Shown here piece after piece: positions 32,954 through 42,146 of a DNA stretch of 49,959 nt. The notes beneath the pieces are model-generated. The model made no database searches, was not told where the DNA came from, and saw only the letters and a list, made by a program, of their open reading frames with translations. Source of the DNA: Flavobacteriales bacterium. GTDB lineage: Bacteria; Bacteroidota; Bacteroidia; UBA10329. The stretch covers positions 1 to 49,959 of the forward strand of contig JACJZP010000022.1 in the NCBI GenBank assembly GCA_020635535.1, written 5' to 3'. The position numbers and the translations under genes were made by a program. The stretch's first letter is position 1, and each line of letters opens with the position of its first letter.

Positions 32954-33619
32954 ATGCGCAATCGGCTGCTTGCCATTTTAATTCTCCTTTTTTCATCGCA
33001 TGTGCAACACTGTATGGCACAAACGGACTCTACCCGTACGTTAAAACCACGCTTGCTTGAAGATGGCACTTTCATTCCAAGAAATGCGCAAGCTCCCTTT
33101 GCGCGTAAAATGTGGCGGGGCGGTCTTTTTGTTCATGGATCTGAAGCCATTGGCTATGGAATTTTGGCCGCACTCCCTTCCGATATAAGTGGTTGGCAAC
33201 CGGGCGTTTTCAATGATTATGGTGCCAACATGAAACGCGCTTGGTCAAAACCACCTGTTTTCGACCACGACAAATGGTACATCAACTACATAGGCCACCC
33301 CTACCAAGGCACCATGTTCTACAATGCCGTACGGTCTCAGAATGCCACTATCTGGCAGTCTTCACTGTTCTGCGTAGGTCAGGTTTTTGTTTGGGAATAT
33401 GTCATTGAAGCAGGTTTGGAACAACCCAGCATTCAAGACCTTATTGTTACCCCAATAGCTGGAATAGCGCTTGGCGAATTGATTCATTTTGGAACCATGA
33501 AAATGGCCAAGAACGGCCTCAAATGGTACGAGGCGGTGGCTGTAACCGTTCTCAATCCCATGTTCATTCTGAACAATGGTTACCGCTATCGGTTATCTTC
33601 GGGTCAACCAAAACCTTAA
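32954..33619 (+). CDS. DUF3943 family protein
   Basis: A 221-residue exported protein (signal cut near CMAQT). The DUF3943 hallmark HDKWYINYIGHPYQG near 100 and WEYVIEAGLEQPSIQDLIVTP near 152 are both present, followed by a glycine-containing hydrophobic segment. The family has an outer-membrane or periplasmic location in Bacteroidota and unknown function. It lies 3 nt after the lectin-like gene and one base before the cytochrome P460-like gene. Confidence 0.82.
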   Translation: MRNRLLAILILLFSSHVQHCMAQTDSTRTLKPRLLEDGTFIPRNAQAPFARKMWRGGLFVHGSEAIGYGILAALPSDISGWQPGVFNDYGANMKRAWSKPPVFDHDKWYINYIGHPYQGTMFYNAVRSQNATIWQSSLFCVGQVFVWEYVIEAGLEQPSIQDLIVTPIAGIALGELIHFGTMKMAKNGLKWYEAVAVTVLNPMFILNNGYRYRLSSGQPKP

Positions 33620-33620
33620 C

Positions 33621-34136
33621 ATGAAAAAACAAGCCATCATTTGGGCCGCATTCAGCATGGCCATTGTTGCCATCACTTTACAGGCATGTAAGAAAGATGA
33701 ACCTGCAGTAGGAATTGACCTTGAACTTCTGAACATGGCCAAAGAAACCAGCGGTTTCACTTGGTACAAGAATTCAGACGCTTGGTTGGATAAGAGTTCG
33801 GGCAGTGGCCACAATTACTCTGGCCTGAGAACACGTTACAACGCCACCGCTGCCACACAATTGGATGCAGGTGGAAAAGTGCGTTCCAATGCAAGTTTCC
33901 CTGACGGTTCCTTAGTTGTGAAGGAACTGAGCAATGGAACCAGTGCAGATCTGTACGCTATTCTCTACAAAATGTCGAACCATGAACATGCCGATGCCAA
34001 CGGTTGGGTTTGGGGTTATGTATTTGCAGACGGAAATGTGGCCACCACGGCCATTGATAAAGGTGCCATTTGCACCGGTTGTCACTCGCAGGCAAACAAC
34101 ATAGACTATATGTTGATGAACAAGTTCTTCCCGTAG
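33621..34136 (+). CDS. cytochrome P460-like heme lipoprotein
   Basis: A 171-residue lipoprotein (lipobox LQAC, C23). The body resembles the cytochrome P460/c'-beta family: FTWYKNSDAW near 50, FPDGSLVVKEL near 93, GWVWGYVFADG near 125, and one covalent heme site CTGCHSQ (C151, C154, H155) near the C-terminus. P460 proteins oxidise hydroxylamine or bind NO in the periplasm, but many homologues have no proven activity. The ATG at 33621 gives a clean lipoprotein leader; an earlier ATG at 33576 lies in the DUF3943 gene. Confidence 0.75.
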   Translation: MKKQAIIWAAFSMAIVAITLQACKKDEPAVGIDLELLNMAKETSGFTWYKNSDAWLDKSSGSGHNYSGLRTRYNATAATQLDAGGKVRSNASFPDGSLVVKELSNGTSADLYAILYKMSNHEHADANGWVWGYVFADGNVATTAIDKGAICTGCHSQANNIDYMLMNKFFP

Positions 34137-34174
34137 TCACACAATTTGGCCGATTATTCGCCACATTTGCAGAA

Positions 34175-34573
34175 ATGGTAAGCACAAAACAGCACATTTT
34201 GAGAGTCTTCTCATTGGTATTCCTTGCGGGATATCTGTTGAATGTGGTCTCGTTCGAAAGCTTCCACCAAGCTGTTCACCATCATCATCACGCAGAGCTC
34301 CACACGGCAGCAGCCGAGGCAGATGCCTGTCATAGGGCCATTTACCACGGGGAGGTTTCGCATGATTGCGAGCACAAAGGTCACATCAGCAAAACGGAGA
34401 ACGACTGTGAACTCTGCAAGGTCACCGTTTCTCGATTTTACTTCAATACCATTGCAGAAAAGGCTTTAGAAAAGCCTTCTCATTATAAATTCGATAAGCC
34501 TGCCAGCACAAAGGTTTTTGGTTACGATTTTTCGCTGGCATACGCACCTCGCGGTCCACCCGCACTTTCTTGA
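34175..34573 (+). CDS. His/Cys-rich exported protein of a metal-uptake locus
   Basis: A 132-residue protein with a hydrophobic N-terminal segment (VFSLVFLAGYLLNVVSF) followed by HHHHHAELH, CHRAIYHGEVSHDCEHKGH and CELCK, a density of His and Cys that suggests metal binding. The C-terminal part is hydrophilic with an aromatic end. It resembles the small proteins that precede TonB receptor genes for metals in Bacteroidota, but I cannot name a family. It is 38 nt after the P460-like gene and upstream of the lipoprotein and TonB receptor. An earlier ATG at 34070 is within the previous gene. Confidence 0.6.
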   Translation: MVSTKQHILRVFSLVFLAGYLLNVVSFESFHQAVHHHHHAELHTAAAEADACHRAIYHGEVSHDCEHKGHISKTENDCELCKVTVSRFYFNTIAEKALEKPSHYKFDKPASTKVFGYDFSLAYAPRGPPALS

Positions 34574-34658
34574 TCCTCCTATAATTCCTTGGCCTAACAG
34601 GTCAAAATCGGCTGGTGGGTAAATACTCAACCAGCACAATTTATTGAATCAAGAAATC

Positions 34659-35228
34659 ATGAAAAACACATTGAAACTTTTGTGGGCATTGCCCCTATTC
34701 GCAATCATATCGCTTACCTCATGCGATAAAAACGACCCTGAAATTCCTAACGAAGAGGAACTGATAACCACGCTCATTTACACCTTAACACCAGAAGGCG
34801 GTGGAAACGCGGTTGAGTTCCGTTTCACCGATCTGGATGGTGATGGCGGTGATGCACCTGTTATAACCAACGGAACATTGGCAGCAAACACCACTTATTC
34901 AGGAGTAATTACACTCTTGAATGAAACAGAAACACCTGCCGAGGTTATTTCTGAAGAGGTTGAAGAAGAGGCCGAAGAGCATCAGTTCTTTTATCAGTTC
35001 TCCAATCAATCGTTCAGCGGTGGGTTTGATTATGCTGATGCAGATGGGAATGGAAACCCAGTTGGGCTTCTGACCACGTTTGCAACTGGAACTCCCCTCA
35101 CAACCATGCTGACCATCACGCTGCGTCACGAGCCGAACAAAACGGCTTCGGGCGTATCTGATGGCGACATTACCAACGCTGGCGGTGAAACCGACATTGA
35201 AGTGACGTTTGACGTAACTATTCAATAA
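34659..35228 (+). CDS. lipoprotein of the type 1 periplasmic binding fold group
   Basis: A 189-residue lipoprotein (lipobox SLTSC, C22), the complete paralogue of 30915. A Glu-rich segment (SEEVEEEAEEHQFFYQ near 108) and the terminal EPNKTASGVSDGDITNAGGE are typical of the family that accompanies TonB receptors. It probably binds a ligand on the periplasmic or outer-surface side of the outer membrane for the receptor downstream. The TTG at 34644 could add five residues; the ATG is preferred. Confidence 0.82.
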   Translation: MKNTLKLLWALPLFAIISLTSCDKNDPEIPNEEELITTLIYTLTPEGGGNAVEFRFTDLDGDGGDAPVITNGTLAANTTYSGVITLLNETETPAEVISEEVEEEAEEHQFFYQFSNQSFSGGFDYADADGNGNPVGLLTTFATGTPLTTMLTITLRHEPNKTASGVSDGDITNAGGETDIEVTFDVTIQ

Positions 35229-35236
35229 ATGCTCAA

Positions 35237-35266
35237 AGCTCCGCCCGGCAAATGCCGGGCGGAGCT
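35237..35266. promoter_or_regulatory. strong intercistronic hairpin before the TonB receptor
   Basis: A perfect 13-bp GC-rich stem (AGCTCCGCCCGGC/GCCGGGCGGAGCT) with a 4-base loop (AAAT) lies between the lipoprotein stop and the receptor ATG 10 bases later. No U-run follows, so it is more likely an mRNA stabiliser, attenuator or translational control element than a simple terminator. Confidence 0.7.
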
Positions 35267-35275
35267 CATTTCTAC

Positions 35276-37588
35276 ATGTCTTCATTTCGTACGTTTTTCC
35301 TTTTCCCGTTTTTCCTTTTCCCGCTATTGGGAATTGGCCAGAACTGCACGTTGAAAATTCAGGGAAAACTAACCGATGAAGGAACGGGAATACCGATGGC
35401 ATACGCCACGGTTTATGTGGAAGAAGTACAGGCCGGTGTGGCTGCAGATAGTTCTGGAAATTACAGCATTCCCAATCTGTGTGCGAGTTCATATCATATT
35501 CAATACAGGCATATTGGCTGCGAGGCCAAAACAATTTTCGTTGACCTGAGAAAGGACACCACCATCAATGTAAGAATGCACCACCATGATGAACTGGTGG
35601 ATGAGGTAGTGATACATGAAGCACATGACGACCATGGCGCACAGGCCAGTGTTTCAATTCAAAAAGAACAGATAAGCGAAATAGCCAATAAAGACCTTTC
35701 TGAAATGCTGGAAAGCATGACGGGTGTGAGTGCCATTAAAACGGGTGCGGGCATTTCAAAACCTGTTATTCACGGTTTATCCGGCAATCGGGTTACCATT
35801 CTGAACAACGGCATTGCGCAAAGTGGTCAGCAATGGGGAAACGACCATGCGCCAGAGATCGACCCCTATGTGGCAGATCACCTTTCGGTGATCAAAGGTG
35901 CGGGCGCTTTGGCCTACATGGGCAGCTCTTTGGGCGGAGTTGTATTGGTTGAGCCGGCAGACATTGGCAACGACCCACACTTGCATGGCGATGTCAACTA
36001 CATTTTCCAGACCAATGGTTTAGGCCACACCGTCAACGCCAAGTTGGAGAAGCACGATAAGTGGGCTGCTTGGCGCATTTCCGGAACTGCCAAGGTGTTT
36101 GGTGACCACACGGCTCCAAGTTATTACCTCACCAATACCGGAAAGCGCGAGTTCAATGGTGCACTGCAATTGGAAAAGAAATTCTCTTCCAAATGGAACA
36201 TGAAGCTGTACTACAGCGAGTTCTTTACGGAAATCGGTGTACTGCGTGGTTCGCATATTGGTAACCTCACCGATCTTGAACAAGCCATTGGCAGAGATGA
36301 ACCATTCTTTACGGAAGACCATTTCTCCTACTCCATCAACGCACCCAAACAACAGGTGCAGCATCACTTACTCAAACTGGAGAGCAACCACATTTTCAAT
36401 GAGCATCAGAGTCTACATATCCGTTATGGGGGCCAGCTGAATAACCGGAAGGAGTTTGACATAAGACGTGGCGAACGCACTGACATTCCAGCCTTGAGTC
36501 TTTCTCAATGGGATCAATTCGGAGAAGTGCTTTACCGCCATTTCTTTGACCACGGTAGTCGACTAAAAACAGGCGCCCAATTCAAGTTTGTAGACAACAC
36601 CAACAATCCAGAAACAGGTATTCTACCGCTTATACCCGATTACAGAAGTTACCAAACTGCTGCATTTGCAATCTATCAGAAAGAAGAGAAACGTGCCTTT
36701 TATGAGTTCGGTGCACGGTACGATTTCACGCATTTGCAAGCTGTAACCATCTCCAGTTCATTGCCACGAAAAATTGAACGCTTCGACCATAATTTCCATA
36801 ACTACAGTCTTTCTGCTGGCTTCCGATATGAATTACTCCGCAACTTGAAACTGAACTTTGATGCTGGCCATGTTCTACGGTCGCCACAAGTGAACGAATT
36901 GTACAGCCAAGGTCTGCATCAAGGCGTTGCAGGAATTGAAGAAGGAAATCGCAACCTGAAAAACGAACGCTCCATCAAAACCGTATTGAGTCTCGATTGG
37001 AATGTGAAGAACAAATTGTTCGTTCAGGCGCTTGGTTATTATCAATACATCAAGAATTTCATTTACCTCCAGCCCGAAGATGAATTCCGTTTAACTATTC
37101 GCGGAGCATTCCCACTGTTCACCTATAATCAGACCGATGCAACCATTGCTGGTGCAGATCTATTGGTAAGCTACGAACCGATTGAAAGCATTCGCCTTTT
37201 AGCCAAATACTCATTCCTGCAAGGCGATGATATTTCTAACGAACAACCATTGGTTTACATGCCCAGCAATAACCTTTTCGGGTCGTTCTCCTACTCTATC
37301 AAGGACGGAGAAAAACGTAAGAACACCAGCGTTTCAGTAAACGGTCGGTACGTTTTCAAACAAACGAACCTGAACGCTGATCAGGATCTCCTTCCTCCAC
37401 CGAATGGTTATTTCCTGCTTGGTGCATCAGCAGGTATGTCTTTCAAATTGAAAAAGGCTACACTTCGGCTTTCCCTTAACGGGGAGAACCTCTTGAATAC
37501 CAGATACCGAGACTACCTCAATAGGCAGCGCTATTTTGCCGATGACCTTGGTTGGAATCTGAGCGTTAGGACGAATGTCACTTTCTAA
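35276..37588 (+). CDS. TonB-dependent outer-membrane receptor, probably for a metal
   Basis: A 770-residue receptor. The signal peptide ends near GIGQN; a CarboxypepD_reg-like domain follows (about 25-105, with GIPMAYATVYVEE and IQYRHIGCE). A His-rich linker (MHHHDELVDEV, AHDDHG) leads to the plug (about 130-240, with HGLSGNRVTILNNG and GAGALAYMGSSLGG), then the 22-strand barrel ending LSVRTNVTF. With the His/Cys-rich protein and lipoprotein upstream, uptake of zinc or copper is the likeliest role; this is inference. The frame is open from 35252, but that ATG is inside the hairpin, so 35276 is chosen. Confidence 0.88.
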   Translation: MSSFRTFFLFPFFLFPLLGIGQNCTLKIQGKLTDEGTGIPMAYATVYVEEVQAGVAADSSGNYSIPNLCASSYHIQYRHIGCEAKTIFVDLRKDTTINVRMHHHDELVDEVVIHEAHDDHGAQASVSIQKEQISEIANKDLSEMLESMTGVSAIKTGAGISKPVIHGLSGNRVTILNNGIAQSGQQWGNDHAPEIDPYVADHLSVIKGAGALAYMGSSLGGVVLVEPADIGNDPHLHGDVNYIFQTNGLGHTVNAKLEKHDKWAAWRISGTAKVFGDHTAPSYYLTNTGKREFNGALQLEKKFSSKWNMKLYYSEFFTEIGVLRGSHIGNLTDLEQAIGRDEPFFTEDHFSYSINAPKQQVQHHLLKLESNHIFNEHQSLHIRYGGQLNNRKEFDIRRGERTDIPALSLSQWDQFGEVLYRHFFDHGSRLKTGAQFKFVDNTNNPETGILPLIPDYRSYQTAAFAIYQKEEKRAFYEFGARYDFTHLQAVTISSSLPRKIERFDHNFHNYSLSAGFRYELLRNLKLNFDAGHVLRSPQVNELYSQGLHQGVAGIEEGNRNLKNERSIKTVLSLDWNVKNKLFVQALGYYQYIKNFIYLQPEDEFRLTIRGAFPLFTYNQTDATIAGADLLVSYEPIESIRLLAKYSFLQGDDISNEQPLVYMPSNNLFGSFSYSIKDGEKRKNTSVSVNGRYVFKQTNLNADQDLLPPPNGYFLLGASAGMSFKLKKATLRLSLNGENLLNTRYRDYLNRQRYFADDLGWNLSVRTNVTF

Positions 37589-37635
37589 GATCCGGATTCC
37601 GCCTAACTTGCTTTTTCGAAAACGTTGTTGACTTG

Positions 37636-38610
37636 ATGTCGGTATTCGTAATGGTGTTCTTCATGCTTTTTGGCCCCTTGGCCCAAGGGCAGAATTTGGT
37701 TGCCAACCCCAGTTTCGAGGAAGTCTACAAGCCCAACTGCAGTTGGTCAAGTGTTTCATTTCCTATTGGTCATTCAATAGCCCATTGGGAAAGCGCCAAC
37801 GCAGCATCTCCAGATATGCATTCGCTATTGGTGGCAGATAGTTGTTGGGCTTACGCAGATGGAAGCGAGTATGATGGAAATGCAAGTTGTCAACCTGGGT
37901 CGCAATTGCCAAGAACAGGTTCTGTCATGGTAGGTTTCATCACCACCAACGATTCCAGCGAATGGCGCGAGTACGTCAGAAATGAACTACTTGAACCAAT
38001 GATCCCGGGCAAGCTTTATTCTGTTCAGTTTTATGTCTCGCTTGCAGATAATTCCGCCATCTCTTCCAACAACATTGGCGTTTATTTCTCTACCGACCGT
38101 TTTGAATCCACCAATACGTCAACTCTACCATATACACCACAGGTTGAGGTAAAACAAATCATTGGAAATGATGTGGATTGGGTAGAAATAGACACCGTTG
38201 TGCTGGCAAGCGAACCATGGAAGTACCTGACCATCGGGAATTTCAGGAGTAATGAGGAGACCGATATAAAAGACCATCAATTCTGTCCTTGGGCATATTA
38301 TTATATAGACGATGTGTCGGTAATACTCTCAGAAAATCAGACCACCATACCAACCGTATTCACCCCAAATGGAGATGGACTGAACGATACCTTTCGCCCC
38401 TATCTTCTTGAGCCGGAATCTGTAGACGCAAGAATCTACAACCGCTGGGGTCGCCTCATCTACCGATCTAATGACACCTATTTTGAATGGTCTGGTGAAA
38501 ACAAGACAGGACTGAATGTTCCGGATGGGGTCTATTATTGGGTCATTGCTTACCGCGATAGATTCCAAAATGAATACAACCTGAAGGGATACGTGTCGGT
38601 TTTAAGATAA
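37636..38610 (+). CDS. secreted protein with gliding-motility-type C-terminal domain
   Basis: A 324-residue protein with a signal peptide (cut near LAQGQN). The middle (about 30-235) begins NLVANPSFEE and looks like a carbohydrate-binding or jelly-roll surface domain. The C-terminus is the gliding-motility-associated (CHU_C, type B) sorting domain: PTVFTPNGDGLNDTF, ARIYNRWGRLIYRS, and DGVYYWVIAYRD. It should be exported by T9SS. A TTG one codon upstream is an alternative start. Confidence 0.85.
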   Translation: MSVFVMVFFMLFGPLAQGQNLVANPSFEEVYKPNCSWSSVSFPIGHSIAHWESANAASPDMHSLLVADSCWAYADGSEYDGNASCQPGSQLPRTGSVMVGFITTNDSSEWREYVRNELLEPMIPGKLYSVQFYVSLADNSAISSNNIGVYFSTDRFESTNTSTLPYTPQVEVKQIIGNDVDWVEIDTVVLASEPWKYLTIGNFRSNEETDIKDHQFCPWAYYYIDDVSVILSENQTTIPTVFTPNGDGLNDTFRPYLLEPESVDARIYNRWGRLIYRSNDTYFEWSGENKTGLNVPDGVYYWVIAYRDRFQNEYNLKGYVSVLR

Positions 38611-38637
38611 CACGTACCAACAGACTATTTTAGAGGC

Positions 38638-41100
38638 ATGAAAAAGCTTCTACTCGCACCTATCCTATTTTCTTTTCTGAATTTGGTTCAAGCCCAGACC
38701 ACCTATCAGGTAACGGTTACCAATAATGTTTTCACTCCTGCCAACATAACCATCGAGGTTGGCGACACGGTGGAATGGACCTGTTCTCAGGGTTCGCATA
38801 ACGTGAACGGAACCACGGCTACTTATCCTTCCAATCCCGAAAGTTTTGGCAACTCTGTAGCACCTGCCACATGGACCTATTACCATGTTTTCAATACCGT
38901 TGGTAATTACAACTATCAGTGCGATCCACATGTAGGATTAGGGATGGTTGGAACAATTACGGTTGACCCCTGTTCGCTGCCAGAAATTGAATTTACTACG
39001 TCTGCAAATAATCTTGCGGTTGATTTCACGAACACAACTGTTGACAATCTATCTGGTCAACTATGGGATTTTGGTGATGGCGCCACCAATTTCCAGGAAA
39101 ATCCGCAACACACTTATGCTGCCGGAGGAACCTATACTGTTTGTCTTACTGGGACTGACAACTGCGGGTCGGATTCCACATGTCAGGCGGTTACGGTAAC
39201 TTGTCCTGACGCTGAATCTGCTTTCTCAACATCTTCAAACGGGTTTGCTGTATCGTTCACCGATGAAAGCCTTTATTCCCCAACATTTTGGTTATGGGAT
39301 TTTGGAGATGGAAATATCTCTACACAGCAGAATCCAACACATTCTTTCCCTCAGAATGGCACTTATACTACTTGCTTGACAGTTACAAACGACTGTGGCA
39401 CCGATTCCTCATGTCAATCGATAACACTTGCTGTTCCTGACAATGATGACTGCGCCAACGCCACACTTCTAACCGTTGGTTCAAGCTGTTCCATGCAATC
39501 ATTCGATAGTCAGTTTCAAACAGCTGAGACCACTCAACCCGCTCCAAATCCAGGGTGTGGTTTCTTTCAAGGAAGCGATGTCTGGTTCAGAGCTGTTATG
39601 CCTGCTTCTGGTGCGTTGCGAGTTGAGCGAACCAATGGGTCTATAAACGCGCAGTTTGCAATTTACAGTGGAACCTGTGGTAACATGGAAGTGATTTCCT
39701 GTGCTCAGCTTGATGGGGCTCGAACCATTCATCGGCCCGAACTTGCAGGACAGGAAGTTTACATAAGGGTTTGGGGTTACAACACTGCCAATGGAGGAAC
39801 ATTTGATCTATGCGTTTGGGAACCTGAAATTCCAGTTAACAACTACTGCGCAGATGCTATTCAACTAACAGTGAATATGGAATGTGATCTTGACACCTTC
39901 ACGTGCGTTTATGCTACCGCAGACACTACTCCAAATACACCAAACCCAGGGTGCGGTTTTTATCAGGGAGGTGATGTGTGGTTCACGTTTGACCTACCTG
40001 CTTCAGGAGAATTGAGAATTGAGAGAGAGAATATTAGCGGAAACGCCCAGTATGCGGTATATGATGGAACCTGTGGAAACTTTTCGGTTTTAGATTGCGC
40101 TCAGTTAGATGGCGAAACCACCCTCATACTTCCAGACCAAGCTGGTCAGACGCTTTACCTCCGTGTATGGGGCTATAATTCTGAAGAAGGTGCAGAGTTT
40201 GCCATCTGTCTTTGGGACCCACCGATTCCAGTAAATGACCTTTGTGCCAATGCAATTGAATTACCTGTTGGTGATTCGTGTGTTTTCTCAGCCTTCTCAG
40301 GTAGATATGCAACAACCGATACTGTAGGAACTGCGCCCAACCCAGGATGTGGTTTCTATCAGGGTGGTGATGTGTGGTTTACACTAGAAGTTCCTGTTAC
40401 GGGGCAACTTCACATCGAACGTCAAAACTTATCAGGAAACGCTCAGTTTGCCCTGTATGAAGGTACTTGTGGAAACTTCAGTAACGTGATAAGTTGCGCC
40501 CAGTTGAGCAGTGAAATGGAGATCAATGAACCAACGCTTGCAGGACAAACGGTTTATCTGCGTGTGTTCGGATACAATAGTGAAGAAGGTGCTGAGTTCG
40601 AATTCTGTGCTTACGACACCACCTGTGTCTCCTTCGAGGCATCAGCCATTCAGGTGGGAAATCAACTTTGGGCCCAACCAACTGGCCTGAATTACGCTTA
40701 CACCTGGATAGGCTGTGCACCAACTCCAGACCCGCTTCACACAACTTCTGTTTACGAACCTACTCAATCAGGCACTTATCGGGTAATTATTGCCAATGAA
40801 ATTGGCTGCATTGATACCAGCGATTGCATCAACGTTACAGTAACCGGGTTGGAGGAATCCTTTGGCTCGGCTGTTCAGATTTACCCGAATCCATCTGAAG
40901 GCTTATTCGAAATCACGACTGGTTCATTCGAGAATACAACGATTCTGGTTTATGATGTTAACGGAAAACTGGTTTTCGAGGATTTACTTTCATCACCTCA
41001 CTTCACATTGAATCTCAGATCACTATCTCAAGGTGTTTACAGTTTAAAGCTCCAATCAGATAAAGGAATTTCCCAACACAAACTGGTAATTCAACATTAG
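38638..41100 (+). CDS. T9SS cargo with cupredoxin, PKD and triple Cys-rich repeat domains
   Basis: An 820-residue secreted protein. After the signal peptide (cut near VQAQT) comes a plastocyanin/azurin-like cupredoxin (about 21-113) with a full type-1 copper set: H54 (GSHNVNG), C95 and H98 (YQCDPH) and M103. Two PKD domains follow (LWDFGDGATNF and LWDFGDGNIST). Three repeats of about 130 residues begin near 268, 401 and 533, each with PNPGCGFxQGxDVWF, GTCGN and a YxRVxGYN motif. The C-terminus (about 746-820) is a type A sorting domain (IYPNPSEGLF, LRSLSQGVYSLKL). Copper binding, adhesion or surface electron transfer is possible; no partner is adjacent. Confidence 0.88.
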   Translation: MKKLLLAPILFSFLNLVQAQTTYQVTVTNNVFTPANITIEVGDTVEWTCSQGSHNVNGTTATYPSNPESFGNSVAPATWTYYHVFNTVGNYNYQCDPHVGLGMVGTITVDPCSLPEIEFTTSANNLAVDFTNTTVDNLSGQLWDFGDGATNFQENPQHTYAAGGTYTVCLTGTDNCGSDSTCQAVTVTCPDAESAFSTSSNGFAVSFTDESLYSPTFWLWDFGDGNISTQQNPTHSFPQNGTYTTCLTVTNDCGTDSSCQSITLAVPDNDDCANATLLTVGSSCSMQSFDSQFQTAETTQPAPNPGCGFFQGSDVWFRAVMPASGALRVERTNGSINAQFAIYSGTCGNMEVISCAQLDGARTIHRPELAGQEVYIRVWGYNTANGGTFDLCVWEPEIPVNNYCADAIQLTVNMECDLDTFTCVYATADTTPNTPNPGCGFYQGGDVWFTFDLPASGELRIERENISGNAQYAVYDGTCGNFSVLDCAQLDGETTLILPDQAGQTLYLRVWGYNSEEGAEFAICLWDPPIPVNDLCANAIELPVGDSCVFSAFSGRYATTDTVGTAPNPGCGFYQGGDVWFTLEVPVTGQLHIERQNLSGNAQFALYEGTCGNFSNVISCAQLSSEMEINEPTLAGQTVYLRVFGYNSEEGAEFEFCAYDTTCVSFEASAIQVGNQLWAQPTGLNYAYTWIGCAPTPDPLHTTSVYEPTQSGTYRVIIANEIGCIDTSDCINVTVTGLEESFGSAVQIYPNPSEGLFEITTGSFENTTILVYDVNGKLVFEDLLSSPHFTLNLRSLSQGVYSLKLQSDKGISQHKLVIQH

Positions 41101-41140
41101 GACTGAACCATAGAACAAAACTTCAACCATAAAGTAAAAC

Positions 41141-42127
41141 ATGTACGTAAAACGCAATTATAGCTTCGGCATGACCTTTTCTTGGTCATACAAACCATTC
41201 CTCTTAGGAGTACTTTATGGAATTGCTCTTTGCCTTTTTCATCTGATTTTCGATGTACACATAGTACTGCCTTGGCAGCCGATAAGTGTTATCGGTATTG
41301 CCGTGGCATTCTATCTCGGATTTAAGAACAACAGTTCATACGACCGTACCTGGGAAGCACGGAAGATCTGGGGAAGCATTGTAAACAACAGTCGCTCGTT
41401 CGGAGCTCAGGTCATATCCTTTGTTCAGGGAGATGATGCCGAAAGGGTAAAAAAGGAACTCATATATCGCCACATTGCATGGTTGACCGCACTACGATAC
41501 CAGCTTCGTTTGGCCAGAGAATGGGAACATACGGAAGAGCGATTGAAATCGAAATATGCACCAACCGTTTGCGAGGATTATCACAATAAGTTGAAAATCG
41601 ATGTCACCAAATTCATTTCTGATGATGATCTGAAGCGATACGAGCATTTCGGGAATTCAGCGACCCACATTCTTGCGGATCAGTCTAAACGGCTACAAGA
41701 ACTGAAAGACCAAGGTTATTATGAGGATTTCCGTCATATGGAACTCGTGCATCTCATTACTGCTTTTTACGAGGACCAAGGCAAATCAGAACGTATTAAG
41801 AACTTCCCTTTTCCGCGCCAATACGCTTCCACTGCGCTATGGCTTACCGTGGTCTTTTGTATCCTTTTGCCATTTGGTATCATGGATGTATTCCACAATT
41901 ACACGGGTTGGCTGTTTTGGATGTGCCCATTGATAACAGGGTTGGTAACTTGGATCTTCTTTCTAATGGAAAAAATTGGAGATTACTCTGAAAATCCGTT
42001 TGAAGGAACTTACAACGATGTGCCGATTACGGCCATTTCCCGAGGTATTGAGATTGACCTACGCGAAATGATCAACGACACTGACATTCCAGAACCACTA
42101 CAACCACAGGACGGATTTCTTCTATAA
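41141..42127 (+). CDS. bestrophin family ion channel protein
   Basis: A 328-residue membrane protein of the bestrophin (UPF0187) family. The N-terminal segment (YSFGMTFSWSYKPF), FYLGFKNNSSYDRTWEARKIWG near 63 and EKIGDYSENPFEG near 290 are family signatures. Members form pentameric anion or cation channels in the inner membrane. Length is typical. It is 20 nt upstream of a TauE/SafE permease gene on the same strand and may be co-transcribed. Confidence 0.93.
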   Translation: MYVKRNYSFGMTFSWSYKPFLLGVLYGIALCLFHLIFDVHIVLPWQPISVIGIAVAFYLGFKNNSSYDRTWEARKIWGSIVNNSRSFGAQVISFVQGDDAERVKKELIYRHIAWLTALRYQLRLAREWEHTEERLKSKYAPTVCEDYHNKLKIDVTKFISDDDLKRYEHFGNSATHILADQSKRLQELKDQGYYEDFRHMELVHLITAFYEDQGKSERIKNFPFPRQYASTALWLTVVFCILLPFGIMDVFHNYTGWLFWMCPLITGLVTWIFFLMEKIGDYSENPFEGTYNDVPITAISRGIEIDLREMINDTDIPEPLQPQDGFLL

Positions 42128-42146
42128 ACTCACTTTTGGCATATCT

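Noticed and set aside
35237..35266. The hairpin as a Rho-independent terminator
   Set aside because: No U-run follows on either strand, and a gene of the same unit begins ten bases later.
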